Below, one piece after another: positions 1 through 8,588 of a stretch of DNA of 32,849 nt. The DNA lies in the NCBI GenBank assembly GCA_003021305.1, contig PXQN01000090.1:50598-83446 (forward strand), in the 5' to 3' direction. The position numbers and the translations under genes are program-made. The notes beneath the pieces were generated by a model. That model was given only the letters and a program-made list of their open reading frames with translations. It was not told the origin of the DNA and made no database searches. The stretch is from Halobacteriales archaeon QH_10_67_22 (GTDB lineage Archaea; Halobacteriota; Halobacteria; Halobacteriales; Haloarculaceae). Each line of letters opens with the position of its first letter. Position 1 is the first letter of the stretch.

Positions 1-108
1 CCCTGGCGGGTGGTCGTGACGATCGACCTGGGCGACGACCGCCTCGAAGTCGTGCTCGACGGCGACCTGTCGGTCGTCGACGCCACACCCTACTATTCTG
101 AATCCTGA
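1..108 (+). CDS. 3' end of a gene entering from the left, unidentified
   Basis: Frame 1 is open from the first base and ends with TGA at 106-108, giving 35 residues that finish in TPYYSES. Codons are typical haloarchaeal (mostly G/C in third position), so this looks like the tail of a real protein. It lies 73 bases upstream of, and in the same direction as, the pilin-like gene cluster. From context it may belong to that surface-structure locus, since such clusters often follow secretion ATPase and membrane-platform genes. The fragment is too short to assign a family. Confidence 0.6.
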   Translation, partial: PWRVVVTIDLGDDRLEVVLDGDLSVVDATPYYSES

Positions 109-181
109 CTGGCGCCTCGCTGCATACGTCCGAAACAATGATAACGTTCGAATAGAAAAGAACGAGGAAGTAATACAAACT

Positions 182-697
182 ATGCAACCGGCTGGGGATA
201 TCTCATCCCCCCGGAACCAGTCAGCGGGGGATACGGGGCTGGGGGCCCGGGGGCAGACGCTCCACGATTACAGTATCGGGATCGGGTTGTTCGTCCTGGC
301 TGTCGCAGCGACGCTGACGGCCATGTTCGGTCTCGTCGACCCGCTCTCGGTCGGCGTCACGAGCGAGGACGTCTCCCAGTCGGAACGCATCTCGGAGTCG
401 GTCGTGGCGAACCACTCGACGGCCCGCCAGCCGAACGAACTCCGGGCCGACCGGATCGAGGCGACGCTGGACCGGTCGCCGGACCAGCTCAAATCCCGAT
501 GGGGCGTCGAGTCGTCGACGAATCTCAACGTCTCCGTCGAGACACTGGACGGGAGCGCCGTCGCCAGCCACGGCGGGACGAAACTCGCGGCCGGCAGCAC
601 GCCCGACCAGCGCAAGACGGGCACCGCCGCCCGCGTGGTCACGTTCGACGAGTCGGTGTGTGACTCGGCCTGTCGACTCGTCGTCAGGGTGTGGTAA
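182..697 (+). CDS. Pilin-like secreted protein, DUF7287-type
   Basis: This 171-residue protein has an N-terminus typical of archaeal type IV pilin-like proteins: a charged leader, an ARGQ-like processing site near residue 25, then one hydrophobic helix (about residues 31-52). The rest is polar and acidic, and it ends in RLVVRVW, an ending echoed by the next gene (VRVVVW). I assign DUF7287 from memory of the haloarchaeal family; the molecular role is unknown. It is the first complete gene of a five-gene run whose members overlap or nearly abut, so it is probably co-transcribed with them and exported as a minor pilin or pseudopilin. The only in-frame ATG near the start is at 182. Confidence 0.7.
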   Translation: MQPAGDISSPRNQSAGDTGLGARGQTLHDYSIGIGLFVLAVAATLTAMFGLVDPLSVGVTSEDVSQSERISESVVANHSTARQPNELRADRIEATLDRSPDQLKSRWGVESSTNLNVSVETLDGSAVASHGGTKLAAGSTPDQRKTGTAARVVTFDESVCDSACRLVVRVW

Positions 698-698
698 G

Positions 699-1325
699 AT
701 GCTCGGGAACAGGGCACAGGGGTTCACGCTCGAGGGCGTCGGGGCGGCGCTGATACTGCTGGGGGCGTTGCTGTTTGCGACCCAGTCGCTGGTGACGCTG
801 CCGACGACCGGCGGGGCGGTCGATGCGTCGTCGGAAGGCGACCTCGGTCAACAGGCCGACGACATTCTGGTGACGGCCGCCCACGCCGAAGAGAACGACC
901 TCTCGACCCTGGTCCGGAACTTCTCGCAGAGTCAGCAGACGTTCGCCGGTGCTGTCAACCCACAGATCGGCTACGGGCCGGACCCGCCGCCGGGCGACTT
1001 CGGGGTGATGCTCAACGGGACGTTCACCCAGCGTGATTACTTCTACAACGTAGCGGTCATCTACCAGGGACGCAACGCCTCGGACGGACAGCAGCGAGTG
1101 CCGATGGTCGACCGGGGCGACCCCTCCGAGAACGCCGTGGTCGCCGAGTACGCCGTCACGCTGTACGACAACCAGACGCTGACGGCGGCCGACGCCTCGC
1201 CCAACGTCGAACTCTGGGAGTACGACACGAACGCGACGAACAACGAGGACGGCTACTACCCCGTTCCCAACGCGGTCGAGGGACCGGTGTACAACGTCGT
1301 CGAGGTGCGGGTGGTCGTATGGTGA
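699..1325 (+). CDS. Pilin-like secreted protein, DUF7288-type
   Basis: The start is taken at ATG 699, one base after the preceding stop, rather than the track start at 660, which lies inside the upstream gene. The 208-residue product begins MLGNRAQGFTLEG. RAQ-GFTLEG is a close match to a prepilin-peptidase site followed by the hydrophobic pilin helix (about residues 9-31). The remainder is an acidic extracellular domain with several N-glycosylation-type NxS/T sites, ending VRVVVW. DUF7288 is assigned from memory. The last codons overlap the next gene by seven bases, which suggests translational coupling. Probable minor pilin or assembly protein of a type IV pilus-like structure. Confidence 0.7.
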   Translation: MLGNRAQGFTLEGVGAALILLGALLFATQSLVTLPTTGGAVDASSEGDLGQQADDILVTAAHAEENDLSTLVRNFSQSQQTFAGAVNPQIGYGPDPPPGDFGVMLNGTFTQRDYFYNVAVIYQGRNASDGQQRVPMVDRGDPSENAVVAEYAVTLYDNQTLTAADASPNVELWEYDTNATNNEDGYYPVPNAVEGPVYNVVEVRVVVW

Positions 1326-2323
1326 GCGACGGTCGCGCGGGCGGTGACGGACGGACCGACGGGCCACCGCTCGACGGTGGTCCGGATCGTGCGCAGTTGA
1401 TCCTCATCGGGGCGATCGCCATCGCGGTCGTCATCGTCGGCCTGGCGGTCGTCACCAACAGTTTGCTGGTGACCCAGACGAGCGGGTCGACCGACGCCGC
1501 GCTCCAGAGCAACAACGCCGACCAGTTCGACTTCCAGTCGCGGGCCGACCTCCAGTCGCTGTTTCTCCGGATGAACCACCGCCACCGGAACCTGTCGGCG
1601 TCGGAACTCGCGACGGTCGTCGACCGCAACGCGACGGTGTACAGTCGCCTGCTCTCGGAGTCGTCGGTGGCTTCGGGCGGGGAGACGGTCAACGTCACCT
1701 ACGACAACGACAGTTCGGCCTTCGGCGACCGCCTGGTCCAGGCGAACGACGCCCCGATGACCGACAGCGACGGGAGCGCCAGCTGGCGCCCTATTTCGTC
1801 GGTCAACACGCGAGCGATCGGCTGGTTCACGATGAACGTCAACGTCGACGCGACCAGTGAGGAGCCGACGCAAGTCATCGTGGAAAACGGAACAGGTGAG
1901 ACGATCACCTACGAGATCAGCAAGAGCGGTTCGGACGTGCTGGTCGAGTCCGACGTGAGCACCGGCGGCAGTTCGTCCGTCGTGTGTTCGCCGTCGCGCG
2001 ACAGGGTGTTGCTCGACTTCGAGGCGGGCGAGTCGGCGACGGGCGATTGTGAGTTCGACAGCATCACCGCCATCGAGGGCCCCGTCTTTCTGGATATCGA
2101 AGACGGCGACGAGCTGGTGACGAAGTACGAACTCGTGGCCAACGACACCCTGACGTCACCGGCCGACTACGAGCCGTGTCTCGCGGGGGGGACGCCCGCC
2201 GACGCCGCCGAACCCTGCACGGCGCCGGCCGTCTGGACGGCCAACGTGTCGGTCCAGTTCACCGGCAGTCAGGTCAGTTACACGAACCAGTACAACGTCT
2301 CGGTGTACGGTGATTCAGCATGA
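1319..2323 (+). CDS. Pilin-like secreted protein, DUF7261-type
   Basis: A 334-residue protein with a polar leader of about 22 residues, then DRAQLILIG and a long hydrophobic segment (about residues 25-47). This is the pattern of haloarchaeal DUF7261 proteins, which resemble type IV pilins with large globular heads. The extracellular part has many acidic residues and NxS/T sites and two Cys-containing stretches, around residues 221 and 240. It overlaps both neighbours (seven bases upstream, four downstream), so it sits in the middle of a translationally coupled operon. The exact function is unknown; a surface filament or secretion pseudopilin role is inferred from the N-terminus and context. 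Confidence 0.7.
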   Translation: MVSDGRAGGDGRTDGPPLDGGPDRAQLILIGAIAIAVVIVGLAVVTNSLLVTQTSGSTDAALQSNNADQFDFQSRADLQSLFLRMNHRHRNLSASELATVVDRNATVYSRLLSESSVASGGETVNVTYDNDSSAFGDRLVQANDAPMTDSDGSASWRPISSVNTRAIGWFTMNVNVDATSEEPTQVIVENGTGETITYEISKSGSDVLVESDVSTGGSSSVVCSPSRDRVLLDFEAGESATGDCEFDSITAIEGPVFLDIEDGDELVTKYELVANDTLTSPADYEPCLAGGTPADAAEPCTAPAVWTANVSVQFTGSQVSYTNQYNVSVYGDSA

Positions 2324-5058
2324 TACGTCATATCGACAGGACAGACCGCGCGGACACGATCAACCTCCAGAACGTCTTCGCCATCGCGATCACGGCGGGT
2401 CTCATCGTGGTGCTGTTGACGGGGGCGACTACGGCGCTCCAGAACGAGCGGACGGAGGTGGTCGACGCACAGCTCGAGACGATCGGAAACCAGCTGGCGA
2501 TCCAGCTCGAGCGGGCCGACGAACTCGCCCAGCGGGGTGATAACGTGACCGTCAGAGCGACCGTCCAGCGCACAGTCGCCGGCGAGGACTACTCTGTGCG
2601 CGTCGCCGAGGGCGACGACTGCGTGACGAACAACTACGACAGCGACTCGTGTCTCGTCCTGGACGCCCTCGACCTCGACGCGGGGGCGACGGTCCCGGTG
2701 AACGTGTCGACTGACGTGACAGTCCGGCGGGCCGGCGGGACGGTCCGGATCGACGCCTCCGGCGGCCGCGAGCGGCCCGGGTACGGTCCCGACGCCGAGC
2801 GCCCGATCCGCCTGGGTGTCGGCCGGTCGTTCGTGGTCGACGACTTCGCGACGGCCGCGTCCGGCGTGAACTTCGACCCGACTGCCGACTTCGGGTTTTC
2901 GCCTGTCACCCCCAGGGTCGACGACCCGACACGGTTCAACGCCACCGCCTCGTTCGACCAGGACAGCGACGTCGTCGCCTACAAGTGGGACCTCGACGGC
3001 GACGGCCGGTTCGACGCCAAGGGTGAGAACGTCTCCCGTGCGCTCGACCCCGGACCGCGCAACGTGACCCTGGAGGTCGTCGACGACGACGGCGCCGTGA
3101 GCAACACCACCGAACGGGTCGTGGTGTCCGGTCTCACCTACAACCTGGACCTCGACGACGCCTACACGCGGGATTCCAGCAGGGGTGCCATCTCGTTTAC
3201 CGTTACGAACGAGTGGCCCTTCGCGGTGGGCCCGCGGGTCTCGATCCAGGAGGTGTGGCTCGACCCGACGAACGACGACGAGCCGGGACGCGTCGAGTTG
3301 AGGGGCATAACGACCAATAACGACGACTGTTCGGGTGACTGTCCGTTCGGGGACGATTCGAACGAAGGTGCTATCCTCGTCAACGACGGCACGGAGCGTG
3401 CCGACGAGAACGTCGGTGAAGTCGACTCGCGTTTCGCCTTTGACGGGGGCAACGTGATAGAGATCCGCGACGGTGGAGCGGAAATACCCCTCGGGCTCTT
3501 CGGGGAAGACGACGGGAACGTCGGGTCGGTACAGATCAGTTCGGGTGATACCGCACGGGTCTGGGTCGGCGAGTTCCCGGACCAGGACGACCTGACCGGC
3601 TACGAGTTCGATATCGGGGTCAGGTACGATATAGACGACCAGCGCAACGCGACGGTGTTCACCGACGTGGTCGGCAACCCCGACGTCAAATCGGTCCGAC
3701 TGGAGACCGGGGGCGGGGTCGACAACGACCAGGTCGACGCCGTCATCGTCTCCCAGAAGTCACTCGACGGCGTCGAGATCGAGGTCGACGGGGCGGTCGA
3801 CACCACCGTGGACACGTCCACGACCAACCCGTCGGAACTGCCCTCCGGACTGTACGAACACAGGGTATTCCTCGGCACTGCGACCGAGGGGTCGGTCAGA
3901 GCGACGCTCACCTCCGCGACGAACAACAGCGGTAGCGCCAACGTCGAGGCCGCGAAGACGCGGGGCGACCGGAGCGTCACCCGGTCGGCGTTCCTCGACG
4001 GCGGCGACTACGTCTGGCAGGACGACGCCGACTGGGACGCTGCGAGCACGTCCGCGGGCGTCGTCCACGCCGACTACGGGACCAACGACCCCGACACCGT
4101 CCGCGTCGGGACGCCGGCCCGCGACCAGGGCGGGTCGAACCTGGTGGCGTTCTGGCCGCTGGACGACACGACCGACGACGTCGGCCCCAACGACTTCGAG
4201 GCGACGCCACAGGACGACTCCGTCGTCATCGAGGAGTTCGGCGCCTACGGCACCTGGACCCGGACGTTCGACGGCGACGACGACTCCCTCGAAGTGACCG
4301 ACGGCGCCACGACGGGGTCGTACCTGGACACGAACACCACCGACGAGATGGCAGTGTCGATGTGGGTCCAGAAGAACAGTTCACAGAGCGACTCGGTCGA
4401 GTTGCTGGGCCGTTCGGACGAGTCCTACAGCCTCCGTCTCAACGACAGCGACATTCCGCGGTTCACCATCTACGACAGGGCGTCACAGAACGCCACCGCG
4501 CCGACGTCGATCGGCGTCGGCGAGTGGCACCACCTCGTCGGGACGTTCGACGGGTCGACCGTTCGTCTCTACGTCGACGGCCAGCTGGTCGACAAGACGT
4601 CGGCCGACTGGATCACCGAGAGCGGCGACCCGGTCAGGATCGCCGCCAATCCGTCTGGCGACGAGAACTTCGACGGGAAGATAGACGAAGTGCGGCTGTA
4701 CAACCGGTCGCTGACCCCCTCGGAGATCGACAGGATAGCCGATACGAAAGGCCAGCTGGTCACGGACTGGCAGAGCGGGGCGACGATAGCGCCCGGCGAC
4801 CTGGGGCTGGCGTCGAACGCCTCGGTGCCCGGGTCGACGTCGATCACCGTCACCGTCCAGGCCGACACCGACAACGACGGTGCCGTCGACTGGGAGAGTG
4901 ACCCGGTGGCCCTCTCCGACGGGGCCAACCAGGTCGACGCGAACGTCGCCGGGGCGCCGGCCGCGGCCGACCGGTTCCGCCTCAAGGTCGACATCTCCTC
5001 GCGGTCGGTGGTGAAATCGCCGCGACTGTTCAATGCCAGCGTGGTGGACACATCATGA
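2320..5058 (+). CDS. Large pilin-like surface protein with PKD and LamG domains
   Basis: This 912-residue protein begins with a short charged leader and a hydrophobic helix at about residues 24-43, like its neighbours. Around residues 186-268 is a PKD-type beta sandwich (YKWDLDGDGRFD, then NVTLEVVDDDGAVSNTT). Residues about 608-806 form a LamG/concanavalin-like domain, running from LVAFWPLDD through GEWHHLVGTFDGSTVRLYVDG to DEVRLYNRSLTPSEID. LamG and PKD domains usually bind carbohydrates or proteins, so this could be the adhesive tip or a cell-surface contact protein of the pilus-like structure; that role is inferred. It has ATGA start/stop overlaps with the genes on both sides. It is much longer than ordinary minor pilins. 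Confidence 0.75.
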   Translation: MIRHIDRTDRADTINLQNVFAIAITAGLIVVLLTGATTALQNERTEVVDAQLETIGNQLAIQLERADELAQRGDNVTVRATVQRTVAGEDYSVRVAEGDDCVTNNYDSDSCLVLDALDLDAGATVPVNVSTDVTVRRAGGTVRIDASGGRERPGYGPDAERPIRLGVGRSFVVDDFATAASGVNFDPTADFGFSPVTPRVDDPTRFNATASFDQDSDVVAYKWDLDGDGRFDAKGENVSRALDPGPRNVTLEVVDDDGAVSNTTERVVVSGLTYNLDLDDAYTRDSSRGAISFTVTNEWPFAVGPRVSIQEVWLDPTNDDEPGRVELRGITTNNDDCSGDCPFGDDSNEGAILVNDGTERADENVGEVDSRFAFDGGNVIEIRDGGAEIPLGLFGEDDGNVGSVQISSGDTARVWVGEFPDQDDLTGYEFDIGVRYDIDDQRNATVFTDVVGNPDVKSVRLETGGGVDNDQVDAVIVSQKSLDGVEIEVDGAVDTTVDTSTTNPSELPSGLYEHRVFLGTATEGSVRATLTSATNNSGSANVEAAKTRGDRSVTRSAFLDGGDYVWQDDADWDAASTSAGVVHADYGTNDPDTVRVGTPARDQGGSNLVAFWPLDDTTDDVGPNDFEATPQDDSVVIEEFGAYGTWTRTFDGDDDSLEVTDGATTGSYLDTNTTDEMAVSMWVQKNSSQSDSVELLGRSDESYSLRLNDSDIPRFTIYDRASQNATAPTSIGVGEWHHLVGTFDGSTVRLYVDGQLVDKTSADWITESGDPVRIAANPSGDENFDGKIDEVRLYNRSLTPSEIDRIADTKGQLVTDWQSGATIAPGDLGLASNASVPGSTSITVTVQADTDNDGAVDWESDPVALSDGANQVDANVAGAPAAADRFRLKVDISSRSVVKSPRLFNASVVDTS

Positions 5059-5816
5059 TCGACGGACTGGGCGCCGACGAGCGCGCGGTGCGGAACCTGA
5101 TCAGTTACTCGATCACGTTCTCGGTGATCATCTTCTCGGTGGGGCTGGTCGCGACGGCGGGCTACGGTCAGCTCAACGCCGTCAGCGAGAGCCAGCAGAT
5201 AACCAACGCCGAACGCTCGATGGTCGCGGTCACGAGCGGGTTCCAGGCGCTCGACCAGGAGCGGGCGGTCGTCCAGCGGAGCGAACTCGACCTCTCGGAC
5301 GGGTCGCTGTCGGTGGGCAACGACTCCACGGTCCGGGTCAACGTCACCGATACAAGCGTCAACGAGACGCTCACACCACGGTCGTTGGAACTGGACATCG
5401 GTGACACCACGTTCACGTACACGAACGGGGCGCTCCTGCGCGACGGCGTCGGCGAACGACCGGCGATGATCGAGTCCCCGCCGGTGACCTGCGTGGACGG
5501 CCAGGCCGTCGTCCCGGTCGTCTCGCTCAACGTCACCGACACCGCCGCCATCGGTGGCGAGGAGGTGTCGGTGACCGGGCGGACCGTCGAGCGGGAACTA
5601 CTCTTCCCGCTGAACCGGACCGGTCCCGACAGCAACGACGCCACGGACACCGTCAACGTCACCGTCTCCTCGGACCGGTCGGCGGCGTGGAACCGGTACT
5701 TCGAACGCAACGGTAACTGGACGGCTGCCCCCGACGAACCCGACACCTACAGCTGTTCGAACGTCGGGGCGGTGTTCGTCCGCCGGACCGTCGTCGAGGT
5801 CTCGTTCCAGACCTGA
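5055..5816 (+). CDS. Pilin-like secreted protein (DUF7289/DUF7266-like)
   Basis: The 253-residue product starts MIDGLGADERAVRNLISYS and runs into a hydrophobic helix (about residues 13-36). A helical stretch follows (SESQQITNAERSMVAVTSGF), typical of haloarchaeal pilin-like proteins. The C-terminal part is a beta-rich, acidic extracellular domain with two cysteines (near residues 145 and 234) that could pair outside the cell. Its ATG overlaps the stop of the LamG gene (ATGA), and it is the last gene of the operon. I recognise the general class but am unsure which DUF family applies. It probably works with the four preceding proteins. Confidence 0.65.
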   Translation: MIDGLGADERAVRNLISYSITFSVIIFSVGLVATAGYGQLNAVSESQQITNAERSMVAVTSGFQALDQERAVVQRSELDLSDGSLSVGNDSTVRVNVTDTSVNETLTPRSLELDIGDTTFTYTNGALLRDGVGERPAMIESPPVTCVDGQAVVPVVSLNVTDTAAIGGEEVSVTGRTVERELLFPLNRTGPDSNDATDTVNVTVSSDRSAAWNRYFERNGNWTAAPDEPDTYSCSNVGAVFVRRTVVEVSFQT

Positions 5817-5835
5817 CCCGCGGCCAGGTCCGCGG

Positions 5836-5860
5836 TGTCTCTCCTCGCTCCGCCGAGACA
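5836..5860. terminator. Candidate hairpin between convergent genes
   Basis: TGTCTC (5836-5841) pairs with GAGACA (5855-5860) around a 13-base loop. It lies just after the stop of the plus-strand operon and opposite the end of the von Willebrand A gene. No clear T-run follows, so the terminator role is a guess from position. Confidence 0.3.
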
Positions 5861-5913
5861 GTGGTTTCGTCTCCGTCTCCACACCGGGCACAGCGTCGTT
5901 CCGTCTCCGGCCC

Positions 5914-5957
5914 GTCGAGGCAGTGTCTCGCCCTCGGTCAGTCGAGGCAGTGTCTCG
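5914..5957. repeat. Two direct copies of a 17-bp palindromic repeat
   Basis: GTCGAGGCAGTGTCTCG occurs at 5914-5930 and again at 5941-5957, a 27-base period. Its core CGAGGCAGTGTCTCG is itself a near-perfect palindrome around a central G. A diverged third relative (CGAGACAGTG) starts at 5854. The copies sit between two convergent genes and may form hairpins that end transcription from both sides; this role is inferred. Confidence 0.5.
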
Positions 5958-6000
5958 TCCCCGGACTCGCCCCATTCCGTTCGGTCTTCGTCCCACGGCG

Positions 6001-8202
6001 TCACTGACCGACAGTCCACCTGACGATGTCCTCGGGCGAGGCTTCGGATTCGGAGATCCCGAGGCGGTAGAGCATCGCCTGCTTGTTCGCAGTGTTCGCC
6101 CCGTCGGGGTAGTCCATGACGACGAGCGCCTGGTTGCTGGGCATGACGAGCTGGTTGCTCCCGTCGAGTTCGACGTTCGGGTTGGACTTGATGCTTCCTT
6201 CGAGATTCTCCTGCCAGAAGGTCGTCTCGTCGGAGCTGAGTTCGCTACTGATGTCGTCCCCGTCGGTGTAGACGGTGATATCGTCGGGCTGGACCTCGGT
6301 GTCTTTGTCGCTGAAGTCGGTACAGCGCACTACCTGGTAGGCTTTGCCCCCGTCCGAGCGGAAGATGTCGGTGCCCCGCCACGCGTCACACTGGTAGGTC
6401 GACGTGTTGAACTGGATCGTCTCGTCGTCGGCGAGCCTGAACGAGTGGGAGAAGCCGGACGGTGCGGTCGGGTCGTTGACGTTGAGGAACTGATTGCCGT
6501 TCTCGACGGCCGATTCGATGTCGCTCGTGTCGCCCGGGATGTCGGGCGTCAGTACGTCACCGGCCGCCGTCGAGACGTTGGTCGTGGTCGGCGTCCGGGC
6601 GATCTGTTCGCGGCTCTGGGTGTCCTCTTCGATATCCTGGAACACGGCGTCGAGTTCGTCCTGGTTCTCGGCGAAGTAGTATTCGCCGCCGGTTTCGTCG
6701 GCCATGTCCTGCAAGACCCCGTCGTCGACGTCGCTCTCGTCCGAGCCGAACCCGACGGTGTAGATCGTCGTGCCCATGCTGTCTGCGGTTTCCGCCCGGT
6801 CCCGGGCTGCATCCTTGGGGCCCGGCGAGTCTTCGTGCGTGTCCCAGTTCAATTTCCCATCAGTGAGGAAGACGACGACCCGCTCGCGCGTCGGGTCGCT
6901 GTGCGTGTGCATGAGCGTGTTCGCCCACTTGACACCGGCCGCGCCGTTCGTTCCCCTGCGAGGCTCGGTATCTTCGACCGTGTCGTTGAACGCGTCGAAA
7001 TCACTCGTAAACCGTTCACCGTTGGCGTTGAACTCGTAGATCCACGCCGACGCTCCAGGCGTGGTAAAGTCTGGATTCCCGTAGATATCGGAGTAGCCGA
7101 CGAGTCCGACCCGGTTCCTGCTCTCGTTGAGCGACCCGGCGAAGTTCTGTGATGCCTCCCAGACAGCCTCCGTTCTGTTGTCCGCGTCGCCGGCGACGCT
7201 CCCACTCATCGAACCCGACTCGTCGACGACGAACACGATGTCCCGCTGCGTGCCCGCTTCACTCGCTTGGGCGATCTCCCTGGTCTCGCCGATGTTCATC
7301 TGTCCTTTGGCCAGTGGTTCGACGAAGGCGCTGTACTCTCTCCCCAGGCCTTTCGAGACGCGGATGGTGTTCTTGTCGATCTCGACGGTGTCCATGTAGG
7401 GCGCACCGCTGAAGTCGATCACGGCGTTGCGCTCGTCGTCGGCCCGGCGGGGGAGCTGGTTCTGGGCGACGAACACGGAGACGTTACGGCCGTCGCGGCG
7501 CACCTCGATCCCGGGGCGGTCGGCGCCGAACTCCTCGCGGAGGTGGGACTCCCACCCGTCGGCGAAGTCGCTGGTAACGTTGATCGTCACGTTGTCCGGG
7601 CGGTTGCAGTCGCCGCTGACGACCGTCGCCGACCGTTCGGTCGATTCCTGCTCGGAGCTGGTGGCGTTGTAGAACGCCTGGTTGCGGGCGTTCGAAACCT
7701 CGCCGGTGAGGTTGGTCACCTCGACGTCGACGCTCCCGTTGCGAAAGCGGACGCTGGGTGGCGTCTGCATCGCGCTGCCGTTCTCGTGGACGTGACCGAC
7801 CCAGACGCCGCCGGCCTCGTAGGCCACCGTCTGGCCCTCGTTGTTCTGGTAGCGAACCGAACTGAGCGGGATCTCGGTCCTGCAGTCGCCGTCCTCGTTG
7901 ACGGTGACGTTCAGCGACCCCGACCGGACGACTTTGGCGTCGTTGTTCTCGAGTTGTGCCATCGAGAGTGACCCGACTTTCGAGTCGTCGCCCCGCGTCA
8001 GCGTCGTCACCTCGGCGTCGACGTTCTCCATCACGAGTTTCGACTGTTCGTCCGCCCGGTCCTGCTGGACTTCGGTTATCGCACTCGACCCCCCGTACAG
8101 CACGAACAGGGCGAGCGTGAAGACGAGGGCGATCACCAGTATCCCACCGATGATCCCCATCTGTCCACGCTCCCCCTGCGTGGAAACCCGACCCCGTATC
8201 AT
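6001..8202 (-). CDS. von Willebrand factor A domain protein with pilin-like N-terminus
   Basis: A 733-residue protein. The N-terminus ERGQMGIIGGILVIALVF is a pilin-like processing site plus hydrophobic helix, followed by a DUF7289-like extracellular region to about residue 315. A vWA domain occupies about residues 320-525. It has a complete-looking MIDAS metal site: DESGS near residue 327, a Thr in RRGTNGAAG, and an Asp in VVFLTDGK. vWA domains bind ligands through a divalent metal and are common in adhesins. The C-terminal 200 residues are unassigned. It is transcribed convergently toward the five-gene pilin-like operon and shares its N-terminal architecture, so it probably belongs to the same surface structure. 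The start at 8202 gives the leader directly before the helix. Confidence 0.8.
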   Translation of the reverse strand: MIRGRVSTQGERGQMGIIGGILVIALVFTLALFVLYGGSSAITEVQQDRADEQSKLVMENVDAEVTTLTRGDDSKVGSLSMAQLENNDAKVVRSGSLNVTVNEDGDCRTEIPLSSVRYQNNEGQTVAYEAGGVWVGHVHENGSAMQTPPSVRFRNGSVDVEVTNLTGEVSNARNQAFYNATSSEQESTERSATVVSGDCNRPDNVTINVTSDFADGWESHLREEFGADRPGIEVRRDGRNVSVFVAQNQLPRRADDERNAVIDFSGAPYMDTVEIDKNTIRVSKGLGREYSAFVEPLAKGQMNIGETREIAQASEAGTQRDIVFVVDESGSMSGSVAGDADNRTEAVWEASQNFAGSLNESRNRVGLVGYSDIYGNPDFTTPGASAWIYEFNANGERFTSDFDAFNDTVEDTEPRRGTNGAAGVKWANTLMHTHSDPTRERVVVFLTDGKLNWDTHEDSPGPKDAARDRAETADSMGTTIYTVGFGSDESDVDDGVLQDMADETGGEYYFAENQDELDAVFQDIEEDTQSREQIARTPTTTNVSTAAGDVLTPDIPGDTSDIESAVENGNQFLNVNDPTAPSGFSHSFRLADDETIQFNTSTYQCDAWRGTDIFRSDGGKAYQVVRCTDFSDKDTEVQPDDITVYTDGDDISSELSSDETTFWQENLEGSIKSNPNVELDGSNQLVMPSNQALVVMDYPDGANTANKQAMLYRLGISESEASPEDIVRWTVGQ

Positions 8203-8228
8203 GCCATTGCCCTGCGGTTCATTGCCGA

Positions 8229-8241
8229 TGTATTAAGAAAA
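8229..8241 (-). promoter_or_regulatory. TATA-like box of the vWA gene
   Basis: On the minus strand an A/T-rich run reading TTTTCTTAATAC lies about 27-39 bases before the ATG at 8202, in a GC-rich surrounding. This position fits an archaeal TATA box with a very short leader. Confidence 0.4.
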
Positions 8242-8333
8242 GCTTACCGGTTGTGTGCGTCCCTCAGCACTGTTCCGGCCGAAACCGCCGGGTTCGCCGA
8301 CCCCTCGGGCGGTTCTCGGTCCGAGCGGCGGCG

Positions 8334-8501
8334 CTACAGAGGATGGACGGTGACCTCACAGGCCGGACACGCCGCGAGCATCCGGGGCCACCCGTCCGGC
8401 GTCTCGTAGGCGACGACCAGGTCCGACCGGGGAATCGCCGTCTCGCAGGTCGGACACCGACCCAGCGGGGGGTCCGACGTCTCGAAGTCGCCGGTCCGCA
8501 T
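8334..8501 (-). CDS. Small zinc-ribbon protein (DUF7837-like)
   Basis: This 55-residue ORF is too short for the supplied track. It reads MRTGDFETSDPPLG then RCPTCETAIPRSDL and ends AACPACEVTVHPL. The two CPxC knuckles (Cys 16/19 and Cys 45/48) are the signature of a treble-clef or zinc-ribbon microprotein, a class abundant in haloarchaea. DUF7837 is my best family match from memory. Third codon positions are G/C-rich and the reading frame is complete. It sits downstream of the MBL-fold gene on the same strand with an 87-base gap. Function unknown; such proteins are often small regulators or partners of other proteins. Confidence 0.75.
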   Translation of the reverse strand: MRTGDFETSDPPLGRCPTCETAIPRSDLVVAYETPDGWPRMLAACPACEVTVHPL

Positions 8502-8588
8502 ACTGTGGACTACCGCCCACGGCCACCTTGTTATGTCTCGGCTACTCCCGCGGACACGGGTCGACGTTCTGACGGGTGGGCACCGGCG

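Noticed and set aside
5923-7152. 409-residue plus-strand ORF
   Set aside because: It is antisense to the vWA protein gene and shows no domain.
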